From assembly GCF_007290395.2 (NCBI RefSeq), contig NZ_CP041656.2:1116001-1180000 (forward strand): DNA of 64,000 bases. The letters are read 5' to 3'. How positions within the stretch are numbered: position 1 is the first letter of the stretch; each line of letters opens with the position of its first letter. The translations under genes were made by a program, and so were the position numbers. The notes beneath the pieces were generated by a model that worked only from the letters and a program-made list of their open reading frames with translations, was not told the DNA's origin and ran no database searches. This DNA is from Bradyrhizobium cosmicum (lineage in GTDB: Bacteria > Pseudomonadota > Alphaproteobacteria > Rhizobiales > Xanthobacteraceae). Of this stretch, positions 1-8,313 are shown piece by piece.

Positions 1-642
1 GCTCGCCCGGATCCGGGTCGCTGCGGCGATATGGTAGTTGCCGCCGCCTGCCGGCCGGCGGGTCGGCCAGACCGGCGGCCAGCTCGATATGTGTAACTGC
101 TCACCCTGCGCCATCAGCGAATAGCGTGCCAACGGGTTGGTGTTCTCGCCGCAGATCAGCTGCCCGATCTTGCCGAGCCGGGTGTCGACCACGCGCAGGC
201 CCGCACCGTCTCCGCTGGCCCAGATCAGCTTCTCGTAGAAGGTCGGCACCAGCTTGCGGTGGTGGTTGAGGATCTCGCCGTCCTCGCCGATCAGCAGGTT
301 GGTATTCCAGATGGCACCGACGCTTGCCGGCGACTTCTCGCTGATGCCGATCGAGATCACGATGCCGAGCGAACGCGCTTCATCCCGGATCGCCTTGATC
401 TCGGGGCCGTCGACCAGCACCGATTGGTCCGCCATGCGCACGAACAGATCGTGGTTGTCGATCGGAGCCCACAGCGCGGCCCACACCGGGAAGGCGGGAA
501 TGAAGGTCTCGGAGAAGGCCACGATTTCCGCGCCGGCGGCGGCTGCCTCCCGGATGAGCGAGATTGCCTTTTTTGTGGTCGCTGAGCGGTCGAGAAACAC
601 CGGCGCGGCATGCACCGCGGCGGCCTTGAAGCGGGGAAGCAT
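1..642 (-). CDS. Nitrilase, carbon-nitrogen hydrolase family (3' end cut by window edge)
   Basis: The first 214 residues are visible and the frame stays open to base 1. The nitrilase catalytic triad is complete: Glu45 in VAFSETFIP, Lys130 in NHHRKLVPTF and Cys164 in GQLICGENTNP. The CGENTNPLARYSL context and the FPVWA segment after the Glu are typical of true nitrilases (nitrile to carboxylate plus ammonia), rather than amidases or N-carbamoylases. The substrate cannot be read from the sequence. The start ATG at 642 is preceded by a GGACAA-like site. The gene diverges from a LysR regulator at 778, so that regulator probably controls it (inference). Confidence 0.9.
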   Translation of the reverse strand, partial: MLPRFKAAAVHAAPVFLDRSATTKKAISLIREAAAAGAEIVAFSETFIPAFPVWAALWAPIDNHDLFVRMADQSVLVDGPEIKAIRDEARSLGIVISIGISEKSPASVGAIWNTNLLIGEDGEILNHHRKLVPTFYEKLIWASGDGAGLRVVDTRLGKIGQLICGENTNPLARYSLMAQGEQLHISSWPPVWPTRRPAGGGNYHIAAATRIRAS

Positions 643-701
643 GGCTTTGTCCTTGTTCAGGACAGGCTAATGGTGCTCCGGACACCCCGATACAGAGAAT
701 C

Positions 702-719
702 CTGCAAGACGGCTTGCAG
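702..719. promoter_or_regulatory. Perfect inverted repeat in the nitrilase/LysR divergent promoter (candidate LysR operator)
   Basis: CTGCAAG-ACGG-CTTGCAG is a perfect 7-bp inverted repeat with a 4-base spacer, lying between the two divergent start codons (642 and 778). LysR-type regulators usually bind dyads in exactly such shared control regions. The dyad and its position are seen directly; its use as an operator is inferred. Confidence 0.5.
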
Positions 720-777
720 AGGGCGACAATCCGTCCCACCGAGCCGCGCTGGCATAGCGCTTGCTGTCTGGAGCGGT

Positions 778-1752
778 ATGCAGGAGTTCAATTCGCTCGA
801 CTGGGACGATCTCAAGATCTTCCTTCACGTGGCGCGCGGCGGAAGCCTCGCCAGCGCGGCCAAACGGCTGCGGGTCGACCAATCCACCATCAGTCGCCGG
901 ATCGCGCATCTGGAATGCACGCTCGGTGCGACGTTGTTCGAACGCTCGCCTCAGGGTTTGCGTATCAACGAAGCCGGCGAGCGTCTGCTCTGTCACGCCG
1001 AGCGGATCGAGAGCGCCGTCATCGCGATGCATCAGGACGTGCAGCGCGGCGGCAGCCGGATGGCGGGCCGGGTCCGGCTCGCCACGATGGAAGGCATCGC
1101 CTCGCTCTATCTGGCGTTTCGCTTCGCGCCGCTGCGGCAGCGCTATCCCGATCTGACCGTCGAGCTGCTGACATCGCCGCAGGCGGTCTCGGTGAACCGG
1201 CGCGAGGCCGACCTGTTCCTCAGCTTCTTTCGCCCGCCGGGGCAGGGCATGGTGTCCGAGCGGCTCGGCAGCTTTCAGCTTGGCCTGTACGGCTCACAGG
1301 ATTATCTCGCGCGCGAAGGCGTGCCCGAACGGCCGGCGGATCTCGCCCGGCACAGCTTCGTCACCTATATCGACGATCTGATCCAGCTGGATTCGGTGCG
1401 TTGGCTCGACGACATCATCCGCAATCCCCCGGTGAGCTTCCACTCCAACAGCATGATCGCGCAGATGAACGCCGCGGCCGGTGGCATCGGCCTCGTGCTC
1501 TTGCCGAGTTTCGCGGTGACCGGCCGCAGCGATCTGGTGCCAGTGTTGCACGAAAAGATGTCGACGACGCGGGACGTCTGGATCAACGTTCACGGCGATC
1601 TGCAGTTCGTGCCGCGCATCCGCGCTGTCTCGAGTTTCCTCAAGGCGATGTTCAAGTCCGACCCGCTGATGCAGGCGGATAATTCGGGCCGCAAGATGCT
1701 CGATGCGCTGCTGGTCGGGGATGCCGGAGCCGTCGCGTTGCAGAACGGCTGA
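778..1752 (+). CDS. LysR-family transcriptional regulator
   Basis: A 324-residue LysR-type regulator. The N-terminal winged helix-turn-helix covers about residues 5-65 (FLHVARGGSLASAAKRLRVDQSTISRRIAHLE), followed by a linker helix and a periplasmic-binding-protein-like effector domain from about residue 95. I chose the ATG at 778 because it gives the usual short N-terminus (MQEFNSLDWDDLKIF); a longer in-frame extension to 610 overlaps the nitrilase start and looks spurious. It is divergent from the nitrilase gene with 135 bp between the starts, including the perfect dyad at 702-719. It probably activates the nitrilase and represses itself, as is common in the family. Confidence 0.92.
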   Translation: MQEFNSLDWDDLKIFLHVARGGSLASAAKRLRVDQSTISRRIAHLECTLGATLFERSPQGLRINEAGERLLCHAERIESAVIAMHQDVQRGGSRMAGRVRLATMEGIASLYLAFRFAPLRQRYPDLTVELLTSPQAVSVNRREADLFLSFFRPPGQGMVSERLGSFQLGLYGSQDYLAREGVPERPADLARHSFVTYIDDLIQLDSVRWLDDIIRNPPVSFHSNSMIAQMNAAAGGIGLVLLPSFAVTGRSDLVPVLHEKMSTTRDVWINVHGDLQFVPRIRAVSSFLKAMFKSDPLMQADNSGRKMLDALLVGDAGAVALQNG

Positions 1753-1758
1753 CGCGTT

Positions 1759-3135
1759 TCAATTCGTGCTCTTGCCAAACGCCAGCACGTGCAGGCCGAG
1801 CCGCCGCCGCACGATCCAGAATAGCAGGACCGTCTCGAAGCTGAGCGAGATCGAGGTCGCGGCCGCGGCGCCGTGGCCGCCATAGCGTGGCACCAGCGCG
1901 ATGCAGAGCACGACGTTCATCACGAAGGCCAGCGCGTAGGCCAGCGCGCAGATCTTCTGCTGGCCGAGCATGTTGAGCAGGCGCTCAACGGGGCCGATCG
2001 CGGAGCGCACCACGAGGCCGATCGCGGCGACGAACATGATGTCGTAGCCGACCGTGAATTGCGGCCCGAACAGCCAGAGCAGCGGCTTGCCGAACGCGAG
2101 CAGCACGATGGTCGCTGCCAGCGAGGGCCAGAACGTCCAGTTGATGGCGTGCGTGACATAGGCCGACAGGCGCGCCTTGTCGCCGCTCGCGTTGTATTCG
2201 GCGAAGCGATGTGCGGTCGTCGCCGACATCGCGTAATGGATGAACGAGACCAGCGCCAGCGTCTTCACCACCGCGAAGTAGACGCCGACCTCGTCGGAGG
2301 GACGGAATTGCTGGAGCACCAGCACGTCGGTGTAGGACAGCAGCAGGTAGAAGCTCTCCACCAGCAGGATCGGCAGCGACACGGCGAGCCAGCCGCCGAC
2401 ATCGTAGGCCTTGGGGCCGGGCTCGATGTGATCGGCCAGCTTCCGGTTCAGCACCGCCATCTGCCCGGTCATCGCGATCCAGACCGCGCCGGCGCTGGCA
2501 ACCATCGCGGCGATCGCGCCAATGTGGTAGCCGAGCAGGAAGGCGCAGGCTGTGATGCCGATGATCAGCGCCTGACGGATGATGAATTGCGGCATCAATC
2601 CGAGTTGCATCCAGTCATGCGAGCGCGCGATGCCGTCCTGGGTGTTGGCGACGACGAAGGCCGGCAGCGTCATGCAGCCGATATAGAGCGGCAGCACCTC
2701 GGCCGGATCGAGCCATGGCGATGCCAGCCTGACGATGCCGGCAAGCCCGAGCGACACCAGCGCGGAGGCGGTAAAGGTGAGCCAGCGGCTGCCGGAGAGG
2801 AAGCCGCGCAGAAGCGCATGCTCGGCGCTGGTGCGGTACTCCGGAATGATTTTCTGCGCGGACGCCGAGATGCCGAAATCCAGCATGCTGCCGAGCAGGA
2901 GCACCCAGGTCCAGACATAGACATAGATGCCGTAGTCGGACGTGCCCATCCAGCGCGCCAGCAGCACCTGCGAGATATAGGCAAGGCCCGCGCTGATCAC
3001 GCGGATGATGAAGATGGTGCCAGCCAGCCGCCGCGTCAGCGACGCCTCGCTCGAGCCACCCGCCAACCTGGCGCGCAGCCGCGCGATCAGCCCGGCCGGT
3101 CCGGTCGTAGCGGGTTCTGCATCCATCACGGCCAA
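1759..3135 (-). CDS. Polysaccharide flippase, Wzx/MATE-like membrane protein
   Basis: A 458-residue integral membrane protein with about 12-14 hydrophobic segments, resembling the oligosaccharide flippase (RfbX/Wzx, MOP superfamily). It has an N-terminal polysaccharide-synthesis domain (TIFIIRVISAGLAYISQVLLARWMG) and a C-terminal half rich in helices. It should move lipid-linked oligosaccharides across the inner membrane. The start is either 3135 or the second Met at 3126 (MDAEPATTG); neither has a clear ribosome site. It is convergent with the LysR gene, with six bases between stops. No glycosyltransferases lie next to it, so the polysaccharide is unknown. Confidence 0.85.
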   Translation of the reverse strand: MAVMDAEPATTGPAGLIARLRARLAGGSSEASLTRRLAGTIFIIRVISAGLAYISQVLLARWMGTSDYGIYVYVWTWVLLLGSMLDFGISASAQKIIPEYRTSAEHALLRGFLSGSRWLTFTASALVSLGLAGIVRLASPWLDPAEVLPLYIGCMTLPAFVVANTQDGIARSHDWMQLGLMPQFIIRQALIIGITACAFLLGYHIGAIAAMVASAGAVWIAMTGQMAVLNRKLADHIEPGPKAYDVGGWLAVSLPILLVESFYLLLSYTDVLVLQQFRPSDEVGVYFAVVKTLALVSFIHYAMSATTAHRFAEYNASGDKARLSAYVTHAINWTFWPSLAATIVLLAFGKPLLWLFGPQFTVGYDIMFVAAIGLVVRSAIGPVERLLNMLGQQKICALAYALAFVMNVVLCIALVPRYGGHGAAAATSISLSFETVLLFWIVRRRLGLHVLAFGKSTN

Positions 3136-3238
3136 TTCGAACGACCCCCGGGCGTTCCGCGTATTGCGGCAGAGTCCGAACTAGCAACGATTCGTTAAGA
3201 TTCGGTTGGGTGAATGCGGTGCCGCCTCACCCTCCGCT

Positions 3239-3372
3239 GTCGTCCCCGCGAACGCGGGGACCCATAACCACAGGGAGAAGTCGTAGCGCGAGCTGGCCAC
3301 TCCAAGTCTTCGCCAAACCACTTCCTGTGGCTATGGGTCCCGGGCTCGCGCTGCGCGCGCCTCGGGAGGACA
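3239..3372. repeat. Family A palindromic repeat, copy 1
   Basis: An imperfect palindrome of about 135 bp. The left end reads GTCGTCCCCGCGAACGCGGG, then GACCCATAACCACAGG, and these are mirrored on the right by CCTGTGGCTATGGGTCCCGG and GGGAGGACAGC. Two more copies lie at 5041-5183 and 50673-50810 and share the central CTCCGAGTCTTCGC / CTCCAAGTCTTCGCC segment. It sits between the 5' end of the flippase gene and the 3' end of the DsbD-domain gene, both on the minus strand. Confidence 0.85.
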
Positions 3373-3380
3373 GCTCGAAC

Positions 3381-4220
3381 TCAATCCAAACTCGTATTGA
3401 ACTCGTACGACTTCTCCGGCCCGACCAGTGTGAACTTCAATGCTGCGCCCTCGGGCTTGGCGCCCGGGGGCAGCCCATCGAGTTCGAAGGAGAATCGCTT
3501 CACCCCTGGCGGACCGCGCTCGACTGGATCAGGAATCGGCAGCGACCACTCGGGCGTCGGTCCTTCCACGTACAGATTGACCTTGCTGTTCTCTGGCGCA
3601 ACCACATCGACCACCACGTTCTTGGGCCCGTCGCGCTTGACGTCGCGGATGGTGAGCGGGTTGGGATCACCGATCGTGGCCGGCTTCGGCACCGTATCCA
3701 GTGCCGCGCGCAAGTTCGCGTCCTCGGTCGAGGCGACGCTGTTGAAGCCGAGCTCGGCATTGGCTTCGACGGGAATGCAGAGCTTTTCGCAGACCGCGTA
3801 GTTAATCTCGGCGCGCAGCGTCACCGGCTTGTCGGCGGCCTTGGCCACGATGCGCAAGGGCAGCACGACCTGGTCGTGATAGCCGATCGAATGGCCACCC
3901 GCGCCGTCGTCGAATTTCTGCGGCGCCGGCCACATGATCGTCACCGCCTCGACATTGTCCGACTTCGAGAAGTCGAACCGCGGCGGAACGCCGGAATCGC
4001 CGGGTGTTCGCCAATAGGTTTTCCACCCGGGCTGGATCTGGAAGGCGATCCCGCCGAGCAGGACCGCGCCGCTGCGCGACCCCGCGAGCAACCGCACCGC
4101 GGAATGTCCGTCGCGTTGCCACGGCGAAGCGTCGTCGGCGCGGGCCGCAAGCGCCAGTGACGACGCGAGCAAGATTGTCGCGACGCCGATTGCCGCACGT
4201 CTGGGAACTCTTGTCAGCAT
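3381..4220 (-). CDS. Periplasmic DsbD N-terminal-domain (DsbC-like) protein
   Basis: A 279-residue exported protein with a signal peptide (AAIGVATILLASSLALAARADD, residues 9-30). The remainder matches the DsbD alpha-domain type: WKTYWRTPGDSGVPP near residue 66 and the redox pair Cys144/Cys148 in AVCEKLCIP. In full-length DsbD this domain receives electrons from the membrane domain and passes them to periplasmic thiol proteins. Here the membrane and C-terminal thioredoxin parts are absent, so it must work with a separate electron donor or act in metal or cofactor delivery. It diverges from yqgE. Confidence 0.85.
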   Translation of the reverse strand: MLTRVPRRAAIGVATILLASSLALAARADDASPWQRDGHSAVRLLAGSRSGAVLLGGIAFQIQPGWKTYWRTPGDSGVPPRFDFSKSDNVEAVTIMWPAPQKFDDGAGGHSIGYHDQVVLPLRIVAKAADKPVTLRAEINYAVCEKLCIPVEANAELGFNSVASTEDANLRAALDTVPKPATIGDPNPLTIRDVKRDGPKNVVVDVVAPENSKVNLYVEGPTPEWSLPIPDPVERGPPGVKRFSFELDGLPPGAKPEGAALKFTLVGPEKSYEFNTSLD

Positions 4221-4362
4221 GGCACGTCTTTACAGGGTCGCCACCGGGCAAACCATTGAAATGCTTGTGATGAATGCACCTGATTCATGTCTCTGCAAGC
4301 CTTGATTTGACAGCGGGCCGGCCCGACATCAGGATAGGAATTGAAACCGGAGTGCTTCACCG

Positions 4363-5007
4363 ATGGCTCCCACAGGCAAGAGAACGGGCGAAAGCACCCG
4401 CGGCGCGAGTCTCGCGCCGCCCAGTTCGGCCGATTACCTCGACGGCCGTCTCCTGATCGCGATGCCCGTGATGGGCGACGAGCGCTTTGAACGCTCGGTA
4501 ATCTATCTCTGCGCCCATTCCGCCGAGGGCGCGATGGGCATCATCGTCAACCATCCCGCCGGCAGCATCGACTTCCCCGAGCTCCTGCAGCAGCTCGGCA
4601 TCGTCAAGAAGGGCGAGCACATCAGGCTGCCCGAGAATGCCGAAAGTATGAAGGTACTCCGCGGTGGCCCGGTCGACACCGGGCGCGGCTTCGTGCTGCA
4701 TTCCAGCGATTTCTACATCGAGAACGCGACGCTCCGGATCGACGACGGCGTCTGCCTCACCGCGACCGTGGATATCCTGCGCGCGATCGCCAACGGCTCC
4801 GGCCCCAAGCATGCCATCCTCGCGCTCGGCTATGCCGGTTGGGCGCCGGGCCAGCTCGAGACCGAGATTCAGAGCAACGGCTGGCTGCATTGCGATGCGG
4901 ATGCTGATCTGATCTTCGGCGACGATGTCGACGAGAAGTACGGCCGTGCGCTTCGCAAGATCGGCATCGACCCCGGCATGCTCTCGAACGAGGCCGGGCA
5001 CGCGTAG
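4363..5007 (+). CDS. YqgE/AlgH family protein (UPF0301)
   Basis: A 214-residue protein of the YqgE/AlgH family. The hallmark blocks are [36 protein letters not shown] (split across residues 30-65), [15 protein letters not shown] and [16 protein letters not shown]. The family was linked to alginate regulation in Pseudomonas but has no firm biochemical role. The length is slightly above the usual 185-200 because of an N-terminal extension ([12 protein letters not shown]). It is divergent from the DsbD-domain gene across 142 bp. Confidence 0.92.
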   Translation: MAPTGKRTGESTRGASLAPPSSADYLDGRLLIAMPVMGDERFERSVIYLCAHSAEGAMGIIVNHPAGSIDFPELLQQLGIVKKGEHIRLPENAESMKVLRGGPVDTGRGFVLHSSDFYIENATLRIDDGVCLTATVDILRAIANGSGPKHAILALGYAGWAPGQLETEIQSNGWLHCDADADLIFGDDVDEKYGRALRKIGIDPGMLSNEAGHA

Positions 5008-5040
5008 GCTGGTGCAGTAGCTGTCGCAATACTCTCCACT

Positions 5041-5183
5041 GTCGTCCCCGCGAACGCGGGGACCCATAACCACAGGAAGAAGTTGTTGCGCTGACGGGTA
5101 ACTCCGAGTCTTCGCCAAACCACTCCCTGTGGTTATGGGTCCCGGATCTGCGCTCCGCTTCGCTACGCTTGTCCGGGACGACG
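5041..5183. repeat. Family A palindromic repeat, copy 2
   Basis: A second, more complete copy of the 3239-3372 palindrome. The left arm (GTCGTCCCCGCGAACGCGGG, then GACCCATAACCACAGG) mirrors the right arm (CCTGTGGTTATGGGTCCCGG ... GTCCGGGACGACGG). It lies between the convergent yqgE and TfdA-like genes, so it could fold in both transcripts and act as a bidirectional 3'-end structure (inference). Confidence 0.9.
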
Positions 5184-5198
5184 GACTGAGTGTTCCTC

Positions 5199-6086
5199 CT
5201 ACTCCGCCGCCTGCTGCTGCACGGTCGGCTCCGTCCCCGCCACCGTCGCGCGGCGCATGTCGCGGGGTTGGGACTGGTCGTAGCGGCGGACGCGGTGCAT
5301 GGTCTGGCGGTTGTCCCACATCACGAGGTCATGCAGCTTCCATTTGTGGATGTAGACGAATTCCGGTTGCGTCGCGTGCTCGTTGAGGTCGCGCAGCAGC
5401 AGCCGGCCCTCCGGCACGCTCATGCCGACGATCTTGCCGGCATGCGATGACAGATACAGCGACTTGCGCCGATGCACCGGGTGCGTCCGCACCAGCCGCT
5501 GCAGTACCGGCTTGAACATCTGCTTTTCCTCGTCGGTGTATTCGGTGAAGCCGAGCGATCCCCGCGAATACATCAGCGAGTGCTCGCAGACGAGATCGTC
5601 GATCTCCGCCTTGGTTTCGTCGTCGAGCGCGTCATAGGCGGCGCGCATGTCGGCGAATTCGGTGTTGCCGCCCTTCGGGTTCACCACGCGCGCCGACAGC
5701 AGCGAGAATTTTGCCGGGATGGGACGGAACGAGCTGTCGGAATGCCACAGGCAGTTGCCGAGATTGAACAGATGTGTGCGGCTGTCTTTCGCCAGCGGCC
5801 TGCCGTCCTTGCCGAGATTGGACACGTCGTTGAGGCCCGTCTGGAGCCGGTAGTCCTGCGCCTTGGTCACGGTGCCGCCGCGCGCGTCCTCGCGCTGACC
5901 GAAATTCAGCGCAAAGGCCATCTGCTGCTCGTCGGTGATGTCCTGGTCGTGGAAGACGAGCACCGCGTATTTGTCCATGGCGGCGTCGATCTCGCGGGCC
6001 TCATCCGGCGCGAGAGGCTTGCGCAAATCGAGGCCGGAAACCTCGCCGACAAAATGTTTTTGAAGCTGCCGGATGGCGATCGTCAT
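5199..6086 (-). CDS. tfdA-like: TfdA-like Fe(II)/2-oxoglutarate-dependent dioxygenase (TauD/TfdA family)
   Basis: A 295-residue enzyme. The iron ligands are His115 and Asp117 (CLWHSDSSF) and His264 (QTMHRVRRYD), with Arg275 or a neighbouring Arg to bind 2-oxoglutarate. These sit within one residue of the TfdA numbering I recall (114/116/263/274). TfdA hydroxylates 2,4-D to dichlorophenol, glyoxylate and succinate; the alpha-type homologues in Bradyrhizobium occur in strains not known to grow on 2,4-D, so the natural substrate may be a plant aryloxy or cinnamic-type acid. I chose the start at 6086 because GGGAGAA lies just before it; a 26-residue upstream extension is unlikely. An SDR gene lies upstream on the same strand. 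Confidence 0.9.
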   Translation of the reverse strand: MTIAIRQLQKHFVGEVSGLDLRKPLAPDEAREIDAAMDKYAVLVFHDQDITDEQQMAFALNFGQREDARGGTVTKAQDYRLQTGLNDVSNLGKDGRPLAKDSRTHLFNLGNCLWHSDSSFRPIPAKFSLLSARVVNPKGGNTEFADMRAAYDALDDETKAEIDDLVCEHSLMYSRGSLGFTEYTDEEKQMFKPVLQRLVRTHPVHRRKSLYLSSHAGKIVGMSVPEGRLLLRDLNEHATQPEFVYIHKWKLHDLVMWDNRQTMHRVRRYDQSQPRDMRRATVAGTEPTVQQQAAE

Positions 6087-6183
6087 GGCGTTTCTCCCGC
6101 GAACCGTGAGCGGTTGCTCCCGCTCTCTTGAAGAAAAAGCTACTCCCGCTTCGGCAGATGTCAACGCTCGGCGCGCATGGCTC

Positions 6184-6963
6184 TCACGCGTTGCGCGCCA
6201 TCAGGCCGCCGTCGACCGGGATCACGGCACCGGTGAGGAATGACGCAGCCGGCAGGCACAGGCTCAGCGTCATATGCGCGACCTCCTCGGGATCGCCGTA
6301 GCGGCCGAGTGCGGTGCGGCGCTTGGCGTAGATGGTCTTGTGCTCTTCCGAGATGCGATCGGTGATCGCAGTGCGGATCGGCCCCGGGCAGATGCAGTTG
6401 ACCGTGATGCCCTCGCGGCCGAGCTCCACCGCGAGCGAGCGGGTGAGGCTGGCGACGCCGCCCTTCGCCGCCGAATAGGGGCTGTGCAATGCGGTGGCTC
6501 CGAGCGCTTCCGTCGAGGCGATGTTGACGATGCGCGGACTCGTCGACTTGCGCAGATGCGGCAGCGCCGCGCGGATGATGCGCGGATGCGCCGTCAGCAT
6601 CACCACGATGCCCTTGGCCCAGGCGCCCTCGTAGGATTCGTCGTCGATCGCGACGCGGACGGAGATGCCGGCATTGTTGACGACGATGTCGAGCCCGCCG
6701 AAATGCGACGCCGCATCGCCGACGACACGCTTGATCTCGCCGCCGTCGGCGACGTCGAGTTTCCAGGCCTTCGCCGAACCGCCGCTCGCCGCGATCTCCC
6801 TGGCGACGGACAGGGCGCCTTGCTCGTCATAATCGGTCACGGCGACGTTCGCGCCTTCGCTTGCGAACACGCGCGCAGTCGCGCGCCCCATGCCGCTGGC
6901 CGCGCCGGTGATGAGAACGGTCAGCCCCTTCACGGACCGGCTGAGCTGCTTGAAGTCGGACAT
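6184..6963 (-). CDS. Short-chain dehydrogenase/reductase
   Basis: A 259-residue classical SDR. The cofactor motif TGAASGMG is at 19-26, NNAG at 96-99 and the catalytic Ser150, Tyr163 and Lys167 are in place (YSAAKGG). The C-terminal PVDGG segment is typical of FabG-like enzymes. The start at 6963 has GAGGAA upstream; a longer in-frame start at 7017 would overlap the control region of the next gene. It is probably co-transcribed with the TfdA-like gene downstream (97-base gap) and may oxidise or reduce a product of that enzyme. The substrate is not readable. Confidence 0.9.
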   Translation of the reverse strand: MSDFKQLSRSVKGLTVLITGAASGMGRATARVFASEGANVAVTDYDEQGALSVAREIAASGGSAKAWKLDVADGGEIKRVVGDAASHFGGLDIVVNNAGISVRVAIDDESYEGAWAKGIVVMLTAHPRIIRAALPHLRKSTSPRIVNIASTEALGATALHSPYSAAKGGVASLTRSLAVELGREGITVNCICPGPIRTAITDRISEEHKTIYAKRRTALGRYGDPEEVAHMTLSLCLPAASFLTGAVIPVDGGLMARNA

Positions 6964-7063
6964 GCTGTTTCCTCGCGGCGTGCTTGTTTTTTGTTTTGGG
7001 ATTGACGAGGCTGGCATCGATCCGCAGACAGGTCAAACAAGCAAGACAAAAGGGGAGGCCGCG

Positions 7064-7801
7064 ATGGCAAACGAGCTGGATTTTTCGGGCAGGCAGGTGC
7101 TGGTCGTCGGCGGCTCCAGCGGCATCGGCAACGGCATCGCACAAGCCTTTCGCGCGCGGGGCGCGGCTGTCGCGGTCTGCGGCACGCGTGCTCACGCAAC
7201 GGAATATTCGCCCGAGGAGGGCTCCGATCTCACTGGTCTTTCTTACGCGCAGCTCGATGTCAGCGATGCCGGCGCGATCGAAGCTTTCAAGCCGTCGTTC
7301 GATCGTCTCGATGTGCTCGTGCTCGCGCAGGGCGCGGTGCTCTACCGCCGCGGCGAGTTCGAGATGGCCGGCTTCCGCAAGGTCGTCGAGGTCAATCTGA
7401 TGAGCCTAATGGCCTGCGCCACGCGATTCCATTCCATGTTGCGGGATTCCAGAGGGGCGCTGATCATGGTGTCGTCGACTGCGGCCTATCACTCCACCAT
7501 GGGCAATCCCGCCTACAATGCGTCGAAGACCGGCGCGGTCGGATTGACGCGGACCCTGGGCGAGGCCTGGGCCGAGGACGGCATCCGCGTCAACGGTATC
7601 GCGCCCGGCCTCGTCGACACCAAGATGACGAAGGTGACGACCGACAATCCCAAGCGGCTCGAAGGCGCGCTGGCGCGCATCCCGCTGCGGCGATTGGGCA
7701 CGCCGGCCGACATGGCGGGCGCGGCGCTGTTCCTGGCCTCGCCGTTGTCCTCCTACATCATCGGGCAGACGCTGGTCGTCGACGGCGGACTCATTCTCTA
7801 A
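7064..7801 (+). CDS. Short-chain dehydrogenase/reductase (divergent SDR)
   Basis: A 245-residue SDR with GGSSGIG at 16-22, Ser137/138, Tyr151 and Lys155 (YNASKTG). The usual NNAG is replaced by LAQG at 87-90, a sign of divergence in the cofactor-side helix. The start at 7064 has a strong AGGGGAGG ribosome site. It diverges from the other SDR with 100 bp between starts, so the three genes from 5199 to 7801 may form one catabolic locus (inference). No regulator is encoded beside them. Confidence 0.9.
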   Translation: MANELDFSGRQVLVVGGSSGIGNGIAQAFRARGAAVAVCGTRAHATEYSPEEGSDLTGLSYAQLDVSDAGAIEAFKPSFDRLDVLVLAQGAVLYRRGEFEMAGFRKVVEVNLMSLMACATRFHSMLRDSRGALIMVSSTAAYHSTMGNPAYNASKTGAVGLTRTLGEAWAEDGIRVNGIAPGLVDTKMTKVTTDNPKRLEGALARIPLRRLGTPADMAGAALFLASPLSSYIIGQTLVVDGGLIL

Positions 7802-7802
7802 A

Positions 7803-7847
7803 GCATGATCCGGAAAAGTGTGAAGCGGTTTTCCGGAAAGATCATGC
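7803..7847. repeat. GCATGATC palindrome, short dispersed repeat type
   Basis: A 45-base imperfect palindrome beginning GCATGATCCGGAAAA and ending TTTTCCGGAAAGATCATGC, immediately after the SDR stop codon. This motif is very common between genes in Bradyrhizobium and related Rhizobiales (recalled). It could form a hairpin in the SDR transcript. Confidence 0.85.
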
Positions 7848-7866
7848 TCAAACAAGAAAGCCAATT

Positions 7867-7891
7867 GGAACTGCGCCGCTCCTGATCGGTT
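7867..7891 (+). promoter_or_regulatory. Candidate EcfG-type general stress promoter for the CsbD gene
   Basis: GGAAC at 7867-7871, then 16 bases, then GGTT at 7888-7891. The alphaproteobacterial EcfG consensus is GGAAC, 16-17 bases, CGTT, so there is one mismatch. It lies 30 bases before a CsbD stress-protein gene, which fits general stress control. The motif is seen; its use is inferred. Confidence 0.5.
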
Positions 7892-7920
7892 ATTTCGGCA
7901 GACCCCCGAGGAGGAGCAGC

Positions 7921-8289
7921 ATGGACAAGGATAGGATCGTCGGATCAGCCAAGGAGTTCGCCGGACGCGCCGAAGGCGCTGTCGGTGATCTTGCGGGCGA
8001 TGCGCAGACACAGGCATCGGGCAAGGCGCGCGAAGCCGCCGGCACCGTGCAGAATCTCTACGGCCAGGCCAAGGACGCCGTGCGCGACGCCGGCGAGACG
8101 GCCGCCAGCTACGCCAAGGACGCCTATGACAAGCCGGCCGAAACCCTGCGCGACGGTTCGCAGGCGATTGCCCAGAAGGTGCAGGACAATCCGCTTGGCT
8201 CGCTGCTGATCGCCGGTGGCATCGGCTTCGCGCTCGCGCTGATGATGTCGCGACCAGCCCGCCGCCCGCCGCCGCGCTGGCGCTACTAA
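7921..8289 (+). CDS. CsbD-family stress protein with C-terminal membrane segment
   Basis: A 122-residue protein. The N-terminal part matches CsbD (MDKDRIVGSAKEFAGRAEGAVGDLAG), followed by an Ala/Lys/Asp-rich amphipathic stretch (residues 45-90). A hydrophobic segment LLIAGGIGFALALMM at about 98-112 and a basic tail (RPARRPPPRWRY) follow, resembling the ElaB/YqjD type of inner-membrane ribosome-associated tail. A good ribosome site (GAGGAGGAG) precedes the ATG. CsbD proteins are induced by general stress, which agrees with the EcfG-like promoter upstream. The molecular role of the family is unknown. Confidence 0.85.
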   Translation: MDKDRIVGSAKEFAGRAEGAVGDLAGDAQTQASGKAREAAGTVQNLYGQAKDAVRDAGETAASYAKDAYDKPAETLRDGSQAIAQKVQDNPLGSLLIAGGIGFALALMMSRPARRPPPRWRY

Positions 8290-8313
8290 GGCTAGTAGCC
8301 GACGCCGCATTTC

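Noticed and set aside
1873..3198. A 441-codon plus-strand frame opposite the flippase
   Set aside because: It is His/Arg/Gln-rich, has no recognisable domain and lies exactly opposite a well-supported membrane protein, so it is a high-GC antisense shadow.
3239..3272. GTCGTCCCCGCGAACGCGGG looks like a type I-E CRISPR repeat
   Set aside because: The copies lie tens of kilobases apart with no regular spacers and no cas genes. They belong to a longer palindromic element.
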